The notes under the pieces are model-generated. The model was not told the origin of the DNA. It ran no database searches and worked only from the letters and a program-made list of their open reading frames with translations. Both the position numbers and the translations under genes were made by a program. DNA of 64,000 bases from Paraflavitalea soli (GTDB lineage Bacteria > Bacteroidota > Bacteroidia > Chitinophagales > Chitinophagaceae): assembly GCF_003555545.1 (NCBI RefSeq), contig NZ_CP032157.1, forward strand, positions 1,368,546 through 1,432,545, in the 5' to 3' direction. This document shows positions 52,391 through 61,942 of the stretch, one piece after another; position 1 is the first letter of the stretch, and every line of letters begins with the position of its first letter.

Positions 52391-54193
52391 TCAGGGTGCC
52401 AACAGTAACTCTATCTGCAGCTTTAATTTCATTTCTACATCGGGACCTTCAAAGCCGATATTGCTGAACTGGATATTGCCTTCCTTGTTGATGACATAGG
52501 TGGCGGGAATCAGGGTGAATTTGAATTTGTCACCCACTTCCGGATCGGTATTGAAGAATACAGGAAAGCCGTATTTTTTATTGCCATTCCAACCCTGGGC
52601 GTCGGCGAGGGTATTGCGGGCGCCGCTGTTTACGATCATGAACTGCACAGCAGGGTTGTCCTTGTATTTTTCATACAACTTCTGGATATAGGGCATCTCC
52701 TGCATACAGGGTACACACCAGGTAGCCCAGAAGTCAATGATCACTACTTTGTTTTTCCATGTTTCCTGCGGCACCGGTTTGCCGGTAAGGTCTACAAAAC
52801 TGAAGACAGGAGCGGGCCTGTTGATGCGCTGGGTTTTTACTTTGTCCAGCATCTTCTTTTCCCGCAGGGCCTGTAGTTGTTGCAGCTTTGCCGTATTACC
52901 GGTTTGCTGGTAAAACAAAGCCACATTGTCGAGGGTCTCTTTGTCGGAGGCCTTTTGCATGGCAGCTTCCATATTGTTGTTGGCATCGTTGGTCCTTCCT
53001 TGTTTCATGGCGATCAATCCCAGCATGGACAAGAGGTTGCCGCTGGCTTTGTCATAGGTTGCCTGGCGGGTACTGTCATCAACGTAAGGGAATATATAAC
53101 CTGTTTCAGGGAAATACCGGATCACACCAACAGGAAACTGGTTTGCGAGGCCAAGGGCCTGCTCTGTATACGCGCGGGCTGAATCCAGGGCCAGGTCATT
53201 GTCGAGCAGGGTTTGGGCAATGCCTTTCAGTGTTACGGGCCAATAGGGATCGTCTGTTTTGCGAGCCGTTTTACGGGCATGGTACAGGGCTTTGGCAGCA
53301 TTCCTGCGGGCTGCATAGATGTTGAACAGGCGATCGTGCATTTCTACGAAAGACTTTTCATTCTTCAAGGTTTCTTTCTTCAGGGCTTTCTCAAACAAGG
53401 CGATCTGCTCTGCGGTGTCTTTTTCTTTCGCAATAAAACTGGTGTACAATTCACGTCCCAGTTCCGTATCGGGATATTTTTCTCTCACCACTTTACGGAT
53501 AGAATCAAGGCGGCTGTTCTCGCCAATGATCAAATAACCCATGGTCACCTTATTCATATTGCCGGGTACGGTAGGGGCCTGGTAGAATTTGGCGGCAATG
53601 ACCTGCAAGGCCTGTTGCCTGATCTTTTCTTTCTCTGTACCGCTGGCCTTGCTCATCTGGTAATTGAGGAGCCTGAGCCGGGCTTCGTAATTATCGGGAT
53701 AGAGGTTGAGCTCTTCCTGAAATTGTTCTGCTTGTTTGGCGCCCAGTTCCGGCGACTTCCCCATCTGGGCACTGAGGCTATATCCTTTGTACAAGTGACC
53801 GTCCCTGATGGGTGTTTTACCGGTATAGACAGCCAGTTCATAATGCCTGTTGGCAGCTGGCTTGTCGATGGCCTCGCCACTTTGCAAATAGAAGGTAGCG
53901 AAGGTGGCATAACGGGCCAGTACAAAACTGGTGGTCCATAGATTGCCTTTCTTTTGCATGTTGACACGATAGGCCACATCGTACAAGTTGGAATAGGAGA
54001 ATACGAGGGTCACGGAAGAAGCATCGACCGGAATGCCGGCGCCCGGCGCCTGGGGATCATAGGTGATGGTGACGGTGGATCCGCGTTCCGGATATTGAGG
54101 TGCGATCGTTACCCTATCCTGCGCCTGCATGCTTATACAGGACAGGATAACGAAGCACAGCATAGCTATAAGGCGGGTTAATGGATTGCTCAT
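52391..54193 (-). CDS. TlpA-like thioredoxin-fold protein with long N-terminal TPR region
   Basis: The 600-residue exported protein (signal peptide about 1-24) has a beta-sandwich-like start ('VTIAPQYPERGSTVTITYDP'), a helical TPR-type middle (about 140-440) and a C-terminal TlpA/thioredoxin domain (about 455-595) with the redox motif 'WATWCVPCMQEMP'. The cis-Pro loop 'TLIPATYVI' is present. It likely reduces or oxidises disulfides in the periplasm. It follows the SusD gene of locus 2 by 75 bases with a REP element between them, a common arrangement in Chitinophagaceae, so it may assist proteins or peptides handled by that SusCD system. Confidence 0.93.
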   Translation of the reverse strand: MSNPLTRLIAMLCFVILSCISMQAQDRVTIAPQYPERGSTVTITYDPQAPGAGIPVDASSVTLVFSYSNLYDVAYRVNMQKKGNLWTTSFVLARYATFATFYLQSGEAIDKPAANRHYELAVYTGKTPIRDGHLYKGYSLSAQMGKSPELGAKQAEQFQEELNLYPDNYEARLRLLNYQMSKASGTEKEKIRQQALQVIAAKFYQAPTVPGNMNKVTMGYLIIGENSRLDSIRKVVREKYPDTELGRELYTSFIAKEKDTAEQIALFEKALKKETLKNEKSFVEMHDRLFNIYAARRNAAKALYHARKTARKTDDPYWPVTLKGIAQTLLDNDLALDSARAYTEQALGLANQFPVGVIRYFPETGYIFPYVDDSTRQATYDKASGNLLSMLGLIAMKQGRTNDANNNMEAAMQKASDKETLDNVALFYQQTGNTAKLQQLQALREKKMLDKVKTQRINRPAPVFSFVDLTGKPVPQETWKNKVVIIDFWATWCVPCMQEMPYIQKLYEKYKDNPAVQFMIVNSGARNTLADAQGWNGNKKYGFPVFFNTDPEVGDKFKFTLIPATYVINKEGNIQFSNIGFEGPDVEMKLKLQIELLLAP

Positions 54194-54218
54194 TGTTGTA
54201 TTACTTAATTGTACTTTG

Positions 54219-54259
54219 AATCAGGGTGAGCCGCCTTTCAAAGGCGACCCACCCTGATT
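54219..54259. repeat. REP-like palindrome, nearly perfect 41-bp copy
   Basis: AATCAGGGTGAGCCGCCTTT and its partner AAAGGCGACCCACCCTGATT around a single C. The arms pair over the outer and inner parts with the usual AGC/GAC mismatch. It lies in the SusD-TlpA gap. Confidence 0.92.
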
Positions 54260-54267
54260 GATATTCA

Positions 54268-55665
54268 TTATTTGTATCCTTCGTTTTGTTCGAGGTAAAT
54301 ATTTGTCTTGATGGCGTTTGTGGGTATTGGATACAGGGTATCGGTAGCCTGCCAGAATGAACCTTTGACAGGGCCTAATACGGCGGTTGCCCGGTTGGTG
54401 CGTTTCAGGTCGAACCAGCGATGGCCCCATTCTACAAACAATTCCAATTTGCGCTCCTTTTCAACAGCGAGCAATAAAGCGGCTTTGTCGAGATTGGTGG
54501 GTAAAGCAGTGAGCCCTGCGCGAAGGCGGATAGAATCAAGATCGGCCCTGCCTTCATTGAGTTTGTCCTGTTGTATCCTTGCTTCGGCGCGGATAAGGAA
54601 TTGCTCGGCCAGGCGCATCACCATGGAATACTCTGTAAGGGTGGTCACGGTAGTGGGGTTGGTACGCACCTTGTATTTGAAGGGAAAATACACGGTGGCA
54701 CCGGTGGTGAGTTTGCGGAAGCCAGTCCAATTGGCCAGGCGGAGATCGCCGGTCTCAAACTTTGCGATGAGGTTGGTGGTATCGAGCCTGAAGGCAGGGC
54801 TGGCTGTAGCTGTAGCCGGGGTAGAGGTAAACCCTTCCCAGGTATTGCGGCCACCAGCCACATTTACAGGCTGCAATTGCCAAATGGCTTCGCGGCTATT
54901 GGCCAGGAATACGCCATTGAGGTCTTTCAGCAAGGAGTAGAGACTGTTGTTCAATACGAGGGATGCTTCTGTTTCGGCAGCTGCCCATTGTTTGGTATAT
55001 AAATATACTCTTGCCAGCAGAGCAGTAGCAGCAGCTTTATTGGGACGTACGCGGTTAGTGGAAGGATAATTATCCGTCATCAGCTTCTTTGCAGTGATAA
55101 GGTCACTAATGATAGTGTCATATACCACGGCCGTTTTTTCGCGGGGCTTTACATTATTGACCAGGTAATTGGTGGTGGTAATGAGGGGCACATCGCCATA
55201 CATATTTACCAGGTAAAAATGCAGGAATGCCCGCATGAAATGAGCTTCACCGAGCAGTTGGTTCTTCACGGCAGGGGTAAGGGCAGCTGCAGCCGTAAGT
55301 CCTTCTATGCAGGCATTGGCATGATAGATATAGGCATACTGGTCCTTCCACATGCTTTGTACATATTGGCTGGAGGGCAGGAGGCTGTTTTGCCGGAATA
55401 CATCGTAATTGGCAAAGGTAGACAGATAATAAAGGTCATCGGCCTGCATGGCAGTGAGGTAGTTCATGAGCACATTGGCATAGTAATAATTGAATGCGTT
55501 CATGTTACTGTACAGGCCTACCATGGCAGCCGTGGCTGTTTTGTCGTCTGTAAACACCAATTCAGATACGAGTTCGTTCTTTGGTAAAGGAGTGTCTACA
55601 TACTTCTTACAGGAAGCGGCAGCGATCAGTGCCAGGCTTAGTGTTAATATATGGATGCGTTTCAT
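54268..55665 (-). CDS. SusD/RagB family lipoprotein (locus 2)
   Basis: The 465-residue lipoprotein has a lipobox at 'LIAAASCKKYVD' and SusD motifs 'LVFTDDKTATAAMVGLYSNM', 'LLGEAHFMRAFLHFYLVNMYGDVPLI' and the C-terminal 'VEKERKLELFVEWGHRWFDLKRT'. It caps the partner SusC encoded 122 bases upstream. The start is the ATG complementary to 55663-55665; the longer frame has no signal peptide. The gap to SusC holds a REP-like palindrome, which may influence mRNA stability between the two. Confidence 0.95.
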   Translation of the reverse strand: MKRIHILTLSLALIAAASCKKYVDTPLPKNELVSELVFTDDKTATAAMVGLYSNMNAFNYYYANVLMNYLTAMQADDLYYLSTFANYDVFRQNSLLPSSQYVQSMWKDQYAYIYHANACIEGLTAAAALTPAVKNQLLGEAHFMRAFLHFYLVNMYGDVPLITTTNYLVNNVKPREKTAVVYDTIISDLITAKKLMTDNYPSTNRVRPNKAAATALLARVYLYTKQWAAAETEASLVLNNSLYSLLKDLNGVFLANSREAIWQLQPVNVAGGRNTWEGFTSTPATATASPAFRLDTTNLIAKFETGDLRLANWTGFRKLTTGATVYFPFKYKVRTNPTTVTTLTEYSMVMRLAEQFLIRAEARIQQDKLNEGRADLDSIRLRAGLTALPTNLDKAALLLAVEKERKLELFVEWGHRWFDLKRTNRATAVLGPVKGSFWQATDTLYPIPTNAIKTNIYLEQNEGYK

Positions 55666-55746
55666 TGTCGTTTTTCTTTTGTCTGTTTTGACACAGTTTT
55701 CAGTTGTTGATCTTTCGGAAAGCCTTCCAGCGGCTCTATTAAACCC

Positions 55747-55777
55747 GGATGAGCCGCCTTTCAAAGGCGACCCACCC
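55747..55777. repeat. REP-like palindrome in the SusC-SusD gap
   Basis: GGATGAGCCGCCTTTC followed by AAAGGCGACCCACC, ten bases after the SusC stop. Confidence 0.88.
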
Positions 55778-55786
55778 CGTTATACC

Positions 55787-58700
55787 TTAGAAAGTGAATT
55801 GAACGCCTGCTGTAATGGTCTTTAATGGTGGCATGACGAGCCCTTGTGTTTCGGGATCGAGGCCATCATAATGGGTAATGGTGAGCAGGTTTTGACCGAG
55901 TACATATACACTGAGGTTATTCAGTTTGTACCTCTTTACAAACTTCGACAGGTCGTAGCGCAGGGCCACATTCTTCAGGCGGATGTAAGAAGCATCACCC
56001 CATACAGCGGAAGACAACCGGTACTGGTCGTACAACACGTTGCCAGATATGGTGGTAGCTTTGGGCACGCCGGCTATATCGCCAGGCTTTTGCCAACGGT
56101 CATTGGCGCTCACATCTTTGTTTTTCAAAGCACCATACAGGGTAGAGAGGTAGCCGTAGTTAATGCCGGGGCCTTCCTGCTTTACGAACTGGAAGAGGAA
56201 ATCGAGTTCAAATCCTTTGTAGCTAAAGGAGTTTTGGAAGCCGCCGTAGAAATCGGGCATTGTTTTGCCCAATACCACATAATCATCATTTTCGGAGATC
56301 GCGGGGTTGTTGTCGATATTCAGGAAGGTAGCTTTGCCTGTTTGTGGATCAACACCTGTAAACTGGTATCCCTTTACGATGGTGAGCGATTTGCCGATCA
56401 CATATGTATTGGCATAGGTAGATGACTCAAAGCCTGGGAATTCCTTCAGCTTGTTTTTGTTGAGGGTCATATTGAACGAAGACTTCCAGCGAAAATCTTT
56501 GTGCTGGATATTGGTGGTGGTCAGCTCAATTTCAATACCGGCATTCAGTACGGTGGCCGGTAAATTGGCGGTATAACTTTCGAAACCTGTTTGCGGGGAG
56601 AGCGCATAATCAACCAATTGGTTGGTGGAAATATTGCGGTAGAAGTTGGTGTTCAGCAATATCCTGTTCTTAAAGAAGCCCAATTCGAGGGCAGCTTCGA
56701 GTTTGCGGTTTTCTTCCCAGTGATAGTCGGCATTGGGCAGCCGGGATACACTTAGCCCTGGCATACCATCATACGGATAGGAGGTTGAAGCCCAGCTATT
56801 GAGGTACTGGTAGTCACCAATAATATCATTACCGGTAGTGCCATAGCTGCCGCGCAGTTTACCAAAACTGATCACCTCTGTAGCCGGGAAAAAGGATTCG
56901 TTGGTGAATACCCAGGCTGCTCCAACAGCGCCAAAGTTTCCAAAGCGGTTGCCCGGACCAAAGCGGGTAGAGCCATCCCGGCGGAAAGTAGCATTGAGGA
57001 TATAGCGTTCATCCCAGTTGTAGTTTACTCTTCCGAATACGGAGGTATAGCGATAGAAGTTATAAGTGGTAGGGCGAGCTGTAAGTTTGCCGGCCGATTT
57101 AATGTCTTCCAGTAATGCATCGCTGGAGAAATTCTCCGCGGTAAAACCTTCTCCTTCCCGCAGGCTTTCCTGCCAGGTAGCACCAGCCATTACAGACAGG
57201 GTTCCATCGGCAATGGTGCGTTTATAATCTACCTGGGGTTCGATCACATAGGAAGAGGCGCTGGCATTACCAAAATAGGTAAAGCTACCGGTTGCAGCGG
57301 TTGGGTTCAGAGAGAGGTTGGGGTATACCTGTGTTTGGTCCATGGTGGTACGGGTATAACCCAGGTTCACTTTTGCATCGAGGCCGGGTAGAATGGTATA
57401 ACGGATAATGCTGTTGGCTACCAGGTTGTTGGTGCGGTTGTTGGAGCGCCTCAGCAGATAAGCGGCCGGATTTTGTTCTGTCAGGAACCAATAGTATTTG
57501 CCATCGGCATCGTATAAGGGATAATTGGGCGCCAGGTTGTAAAAAGAAGTGAGGTCGCTGGCGATGGAATTGTCCTTGGCGCTGGAATAATTAACGGAAG
57601 CGCTGATGTTGAATTTACCGTCGAGGCCGGTATGGTCAACATTCAGGTGCACGGCTCCACGCTTATAGGCCAGGTCGTTGGGCATAACGGTAGTCTCGCG
57701 GCGGTAAGTGCCGCTCAATAAGAAACGTGTTTGTTGATTGCCGCCAGACACAGAGCCCTGTGCTTCCGATACACTGGCTGAATGCCCCATCATATAATCC
57801 TGCCAATCGGTGGTCTTGTTTTGATCCCAGGTGGTGAGGTCGGGTGCATTACCTGCATTGTAAGTGAGGCCGTCATTGGCATATGCTTCTTTGCGCAGCT
57901 GAATGTATTCGGACGTGCTCAACATGTCGAGGGTATTGACGACTTTGCTGGCGCCGGTATACGCGTTGAAATTGAAGCGGGTAGTGCCAGCTTTCCCTTT
58001 TTTGGTGGTGATGAGGATCACGCCGTTGGCGCCTCTGGAACCATAGATGGCGGTAGCATCGGCATCTTTCAATACACTGATGCTTTCAATGTCGGACGGG
58101 TTGATGGCTGCAAGCGGGCTTTGCTTGCCATTGGCGGAGGTGAACTGGTTGAGGGGCTCGGAATAAAAAGGCACTCCGTCAATGATGTACAAGGGTTCAT
58201 TGCCACCGCTGATGGAGTTTTGTCCGCGCAGCATTACTTTAAAACTGGAGCCGGGCAATCCATTGGAAGAGGATACAAAGAAGCCGGGTACCCTGCCTTG
58301 CAGGGCTGCCAGTGGATCCATCACGGGTTGGGAGGCAATATCACGGCTCTTCACGCTGGAAACAGAACCGGTACTGCTGCGGCGTATGGTAGTGCCATAT
58401 CCAATCACTACGGATTCGTCGAGTTCATTGCTGGCGGGGGTCAGTTGTATGTTGATGGAAGTGGTAGTACCTAGTTTCACTTCCTGCGATTGGAATCCGA
58501 TAGAGGAAAATACCAGTATCTGGCCGGGATTGGCTTGCAGGGAATACCGTCCATTGCCATCAGTCGTTGTTCCGATATTCGTTCCTTTTATGGTAACGCT
58601 AATGCCGGGCAGTGGTGTATTATTGGCATCGGTGATGGTACCGGTAATTTCCTGTCTTTCGATAACCGTAGCGGTAGCAAGCGCAGAAGGGTTGGCAGCG

Positions 58701-59140
58701 GGTGTAGTGGAGGCTTCAGGACTGATAATGATCGTTTTTCCCTCTATGGAATAATCCAGGGGCTGGCCTTTCAGTATTTGTTGCAGAAAGGCTTCCAATG
58801 GAAGGTTGATAGCCTGCACGTTTACCGGCTTTAAACTTTCTATGAGTTTGTAATCGTAAAAGACTACATAGCCGGTTTGCTTCTTAATGGCAATAAATGC
58901 CTTTTCCAGCGGGGCCTGCTTGCCGGAAAAGGTGATCGTTTGTGCAGTGCCTTTGGCGCTTACCTGGAGGAAAGCCACTGTGAGTAAAAGAATAGTCAGC
59001 TTCATCACATACAACATTTGTTTGGTGACCAGGCGTTTAACGGGCGTTGCACAAAGTGCTGTCGCTGGGACCTTACTCCGGTGAGCAGGCAGCCATGGGC
59101 TACCTGTTGGAGCCTGATCAAAAAGAGCCTTTAATTGCAT
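55787..59140 (-). CDS. SusC/RagA family TonB-dependent transporter with STN signalling domain (locus 2)
   Basis: The 1117-residue protein has a signal region ('KLTILLLTVAFLQVSAKGTAQ'), an STN domain (about 65-130, 'QAPLEKAFIAIKKQTGYVVFYDYK'), a carboxypeptidase-regulatory-like domain ('ITGTITDANNTPLPGISVTIKGTN'), a TonB-box-like 'ESVVIGYG', the plug motif 'DIESISVLKDADATAIYGSRGANGVILITT' and a barrel ending 'TITAGVQFTF'. The STN domain contacts the FecR anti-sigma factor encoded upstream, so transport of substrate triggers the ECF sigma factor. The substrate is unknown; a TlpA-like partner downstream could point to peptides or proteins rather than glycans. The first residues (ATG complementary to 59138-59140) are uncertain. 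Confidence 0.95.
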   Translation of the reverse strand: MQLKALFDQAPTGSPWLPAHRSKVPATALCATPVKRLVTKQMLYVMKLTILLLTVAFLQVSAKGTAQTITFSGKQAPLEKAFIAIKKQTGYVVFYDYKLIESLKPVNVQAINLPLEAFLQQILKGQPLDYSIEGKTIIISPEASTTPAANPSALATATVIERQEITGTITDANNTPLPGISVTIKGTNIGTTTDGNGRYSLQANPGQILVFSSIGFQSQEVKLGTTTSINIQLTPASNELDESVVIGYGTTIRRSSTGSVSSVKSRDIASQPVMDPLAALQGRVPGFFVSSSNGLPGSSFKVMLRGQNSISGGNEPLYIIDGVPFYSEPLNQFTSANGKQSPLAAINPSDIESISVLKDADATAIYGSRGANGVILITTKKGKAGTTRFNFNAYTGASKVVNTLDMLSTSEYIQLRKEAYANDGLTYNAGNAPDLTTWDQNKTTDWQDYMMGHSASVSEAQGSVSGGNQQTRFLLSGTYRRETTVMPNDLAYKRGAVHLNVDHTGLDGKFNISASVNYSSAKDNSIASDLTSFYNLAPNYPLYDADGKYYWFLTEQNPAAYLLRRSNNRTNNLVANSIIRYTILPGLDAKVNLGYTRTTMDQTQVYPNLSLNPTAATGSFTYFGNASASSYVIEPQVDYKRTIADGTLSVMAGATWQESLREGEGFTAENFSSDALLEDIKSAGKLTARPTTYNFYRYTSVFGRVNYNWDERYILNATFRRDGSTRFGPGNRFGNFGAVGAAWVFTNESFFPATEVISFGKLRGSYGTTGNDIIGDYQYLNSWASTSYPYDGMPGLSVSRLPNADYHWEENRKLEAALELGFFKNRILLNTNFYRNISTNQLVDYALSPQTGFESYTANLPATVLNAGIEIELTTTNIQHKDFRWKSSFNMTLNKNKLKEFPGFESSTYANTYVIGKSLTIVKGYQFTGVDPQTGKATFLNIDNNPAISENDDYVVLGKTMPDFYGGFQNSFSYKGFELDFLFQFVKQEGPGINYGYLSTLYGALKNKDVSANDRWQKPGDIAGVPKATTISGNVLYDQYRLSSAVWGDASYIRLKNVALRYDLSKFVKRYKLNNLSVYVLGQNLLTITHYDGLDPETQGLVMPPLKTITAGVQFTF

Positions 59141-59260
59141 ACTTTCGTTGTGTTTTGGTTTTAACAATAAACAATCCATTACAGTCCCGATTCGCTCGGG
59201 ATAATGTTTAGCCCGCCATTCTTTGGTGTTACAGCGGGTCACTGTTAAACTGAACGATCC

Positions 59261-59294
59261 CCGGAAAGTGCCGCGAACACTTTCCGGTTTTTTT
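59261..59294. other. Perfect 10-bp stem-loop between fecR-like gene and susC
   Basis: CCGGAAAGTG and CACTTTCCGG with a 7-base loop, followed on the plus strand by seven Ts. Read on the plus strand it is a textbook terminator, although no plus-strand gene precedes it. On the minus (coding) strand it lacks a U-run and may be a processing or stability hairpin between the FecR-like and SusC messages. The rest of 59141-59414 shows nothing else. Confidence 0.75.
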
Positions 59295-59414
59295 ATCAGT
59301 CAACTATTTTATGGCATGGTGATCTCATCCCGGGAGCCATACCGGGAACGGCCATGTTGATGAGCTTTCTTAGGATAGTTTGTCAGGCAGTTGATGGCAT
59401 ACGGAACGAAGATC

Positions 59415-60617
59415 TCAGGAAGGTTGTACGATCAGTTTTTTGCCTTCGATGGTACATTGTATGCCCATTTTGCTCAATATCTTAAGCACTTGTGATAAGT
59501 GCAGGTTACGTTCTATTTCTCCTCCAAACAAGCGACCGGGCACAGGGCCCTGGTACACAATTTCCACATCATACCAGCGGGACAACTGTCGCATAACAGC
59601 GGGAAGGTCGGCTTTGTGAAAGTTAAACACGCCATTCTTCCAGGCAACTACGGCCTCTACGTCCAGATTATTAATTATTGATAATTGATTATTGCTTAAT
59701 AGCGCCTGATGGCCAGGGAAAAGCAGCTGGGATCCTGTAACGGCAGTTATTTTGATCTTTCCTTCCAGTAAGGTTGCTTTAATAGCGCCTTCATCCTCGT
59801 AGGCATTTACATTGAAATGGGTGCCCAGCACTTCGATGGTACCGTTGATCTTTCCACCTGCAATGGGACGCATATCAACGAGGAAGGACATTTTCGTTCC
59901 TGATTTGCCAGGCAGGGATGCTACTTCAAAATACGCTTCGCCAGTGAGGGTCACCTTTCTTTCATTGCCTGTAAAGGCGGTAGGGTAGGTAAGGGAGGAG
60001 GCGGCATTGAGCCACACTTTACTGCCATCGGGCAATACCAGTTGGAACTGGCGGCCACGTGGGGTGGAGATGGTGTTATAGGCTGGCGCTTCCTGTCCCT
60101 CTCCGGAGGAGGGGGAATAGGTCAACTTACCATCCTCTGTTTTTATGAGTTTGGAACTTCCTTGTTGCGCCAATGTACCATTAGCGGCACTGTCGAGCAC
60201 AATGGTACTGCCATCAGCTAAGGTAAGCAGTGCGCCATTCTTACCGGGGGCGGCATCATAAACGGGGGAAGGCTGCCGCCCCTTACCGGTAATATCCTGT
60301 TGTTTTTTGAGTCGTATGGTAAGGAGTGCGATCATGGTGGTGAGCAGGAAGAGGGCCGCAGCGGCTATCCACCAATATCGCTTGCCAAAAGGCAATTTAT
60401 GAACAGTCGCAGGTTGGATCTGTTGTCTGATCTGCCGGAGGATGAGCTCTTTTTCTCCGGGCGCAGGCATACCCTGTGGGCCGTGCTGCAAAAGCTCATC
60501 GATCCCGCCTGCCAGGAGATTTTCATCTTCCCTGATCAATTGGAGGAATTCGGCCAGTTCTGCTTCCTGTAACAGTCCTTGCTGGTAACCTTTCCAAAGT
60601 GTTTCAAATCTGTTCAT
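59415..60617 (-). CDS. FecR family anti-sigma factor
   Basis: The 400-residue protein has a short cytoplasmic N-terminal part, a single membrane span (about residues 83-103, 'YWWIAAAALFLLTTMIALL'), a FecR domain with 'ISTPRGRQFQLVLPDGSKVWLNAASSLTYP' and 'GEAYFEVA', and a C-terminal DUF4974-like segment ('FNFHKADLPAVMRQLSRWYDVEIVY'). It keeps the ECF sigma factor inactive until the STN domain of SusC signals. It lies between the sigma factor and susC on the same strand, which is the usual order. Confidence 0.96.
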   Translation of the reverse strand: MNRFETLWKGYQQGLLQEAELAEFLQLIREDENLLAGGIDELLQHGPQGMPAPGEKELILRQIRQQIQPATVHKLPFGKRYWWIAAAALFLLTTMIALLTIRLKKQQDITGKGRQPSPVYDAAPGKNGALLTLADGSTIVLDSAANGTLAQQGSSKLIKTEDGKLTYSPSSGEGQEAPAYNTISTPRGRQFQLVLPDGSKVWLNAASSLTYPTAFTGNERKVTLTGEAYFEVASLPGKSGTKMSFLVDMRPIAGGKINGTIEVLGTHFNVNAYEDEGAIKATLLEGKIKITAVTGSQLLFPGHQALLSNNQLSIINNLDVEAVVAWKNGVFNFHKADLPAVMRQLSRWYDVEIVYQGPVPGRLFGGEIERNLHLSQVLKILSKMGIQCTIEGKKLIVQPS

Positions 60618-60681
60618 ACGATGTGCTGCTTATAAAGACGTGTTTTAAACCAGGTGGTATGACAAGGGATAAAAAATTTTT

Positions 60682-61278
60682 TTAAAGCAGGGCTGATAGC
60701 AGGCTGCTGACCAGCAGGATGCCCTGGATATGGTTGGCCAGGTATTCCCGGATGGCGGTTAAAGCCCGGGCCATATGGGTTTTGACGGTGTTTTTGGATA
60801 CCTGGAGGTGTTGGGCGATCTCTTCCTGGCTCCAGCCGTTTTCGCGGGTGAGCAGGTATACCTGGCGTTGCTGTTCGGGTAAATGGCTGATGGCCTGATG
60901 GATCAGGGCCTGCGATTCGTGGTACAGGAGCTGCTGGTCGGCCTGCAGGGGGCTTTGCCTGAACCAGGCCTGCAATTGACTGGCGAAGGGATCTTCTTTT
61001 ATTTTCCTGCGCAGTTCATCCAATATATGGTTGCGGGAGACAATGAAGAGAAAGTTGCGGAAGTTGTCTTTCTGCGGCAGTTCTTCGCGCAGGAGCCAGA
61101 TCTTTATAAAGATCTCCTGTACGATGTCCCGGGCTGTTTCGCGTGATTTGGTGAGGGTAAAAGCTACCTGGTAAATGGAGTCCCAATAGGCTTCAAAGAG
61201 TTGGGTGAATGCTGGCTCATCTCCGGTAGCAACGCGCCGTAATAATTCCTTTTCATTATGTAATGATGTGACTGGCAC
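60682..61278 (-). CDS. ECF-type RNA polymerase sigma factor (Bacteroidota sigma-70 family)
   Basis: The 198-residue protein has sigma region 2 ('FTQLFEAYWDSIYQVAFTLTKSRETARDIVQEIFIKIW') and region 4 with an HTH ('LPEQQRQVYLLTRENGWSQEEIAQHLQVSKNTVKTHMARAL'). It directs RNA polymerase to the SusC locus when released by the FecR protein encoded 64 bases downstream. The start codon is GTG complementary to 61276-61278; no in-frame ATG is near. The C-terminus has a hydrophobic stretch 'ILLVSSLLSALL' often seen in this group. Confidence 0.95.
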   Translation of the reverse strand: MPVTSLHNEKELLRRVATGDEPAFTQLFEAYWDSIYQVAFTLTKSRETARDIVQEIFIKIWLLREELPQKDNFRNFLFIVSRNHILDELRRKIKEDPFASQLQAWFRQSPLQADQQLLYHESQALIHQAISHLPEQQRQVYLLTRENGWSQEEIAQHLQVSKNTVKTHMARALTAIREYLANHIQGILLVSSLLSALL

Positions 61279-61393
61279 GGTGTTTTGGGGCCGGATTGTT
61301 TATTATGTTTGATTTGCAGGCTGATACAGATAAGGTTTAAGCAAGTGGTAAAGATAGGGAAAACCCGGTTTTCGGTAGATGGGGTGGCGGAGT

Positions 61394-61792
61394 TCATACA
61401 TCCAATTGGCCAATGAAATGGTGGCCCCAGGGAACGCGTGCGATGAGTTGTTGGGGTGAGCTAAGGTCTTGATAACCATCAGGGTTCAGTGCGGCAAGCT
61501 GCTGCACTGAATCAGAACTATAAAAGAGATAAAACCTTATGATATCAAAAAGATCCCTTTTTGAAAAGCCCTGTAAATCCGGAAATTCCGATTTTATATC
61601 TGCAGCTAACTGCTCAATGTATTTGTTTCTTCCTTCAAATAATGCCTGGTTTTGGGCGATCATCTCACCAATATTCCAGTATAATCGAATGACAGCAGAG
61701 TTTACAGATATAGCTGCTTTGAATTGGCTGGTGCGTATATGCTCTTTCACTGCAGTCAGCAGTTCCCTGTAATGGATTTCGTTTGTTAGCAT
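61394..61792 (-). pseudogene. Truncated DUF1016/YhcG-type nuclease gene (N-terminal part only)
   Basis: The 132-residue frame matches the N-terminal DUF1016 domain ('AVIRLYWNIGEMI', 'IEQLAADIKSEFPDLQGFSKRDLFDIIRFY', 'LIARVPWGHHFIGQLDV'). Family members are normally about 330-380 residues with a C-terminal PD-(D/E)XK nuclease; here a stop follows just after the 'PWGHH' motif and no continuation is seen in other frames downstream. The gene is therefore probably truncated and inactive, although a short domain protein cannot be excluded. Such proteins are often carried near mobile or defence elements. Confidence 0.8.
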
Positions 61793-61942
61793 GGTTAGAC
61801 ATAGAATAAAGAATAAATATACTTAAATAATGTAATTCGTGAATCGGTATTCACTATATTAAAAATGGGATGAAAGGTGATGGTATTTGCTTACTGCGCT
61901 GCTTTTTTTGCCTAATTTTAGAGCACTCAAAATGAAAACCTT

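Noticed and set aside
53213-53941. 242-residue frame antisense to the TlpA-like gene
   Set aside because: Same reason: the opposite strand encodes a clear TPR/thioredoxin protein.
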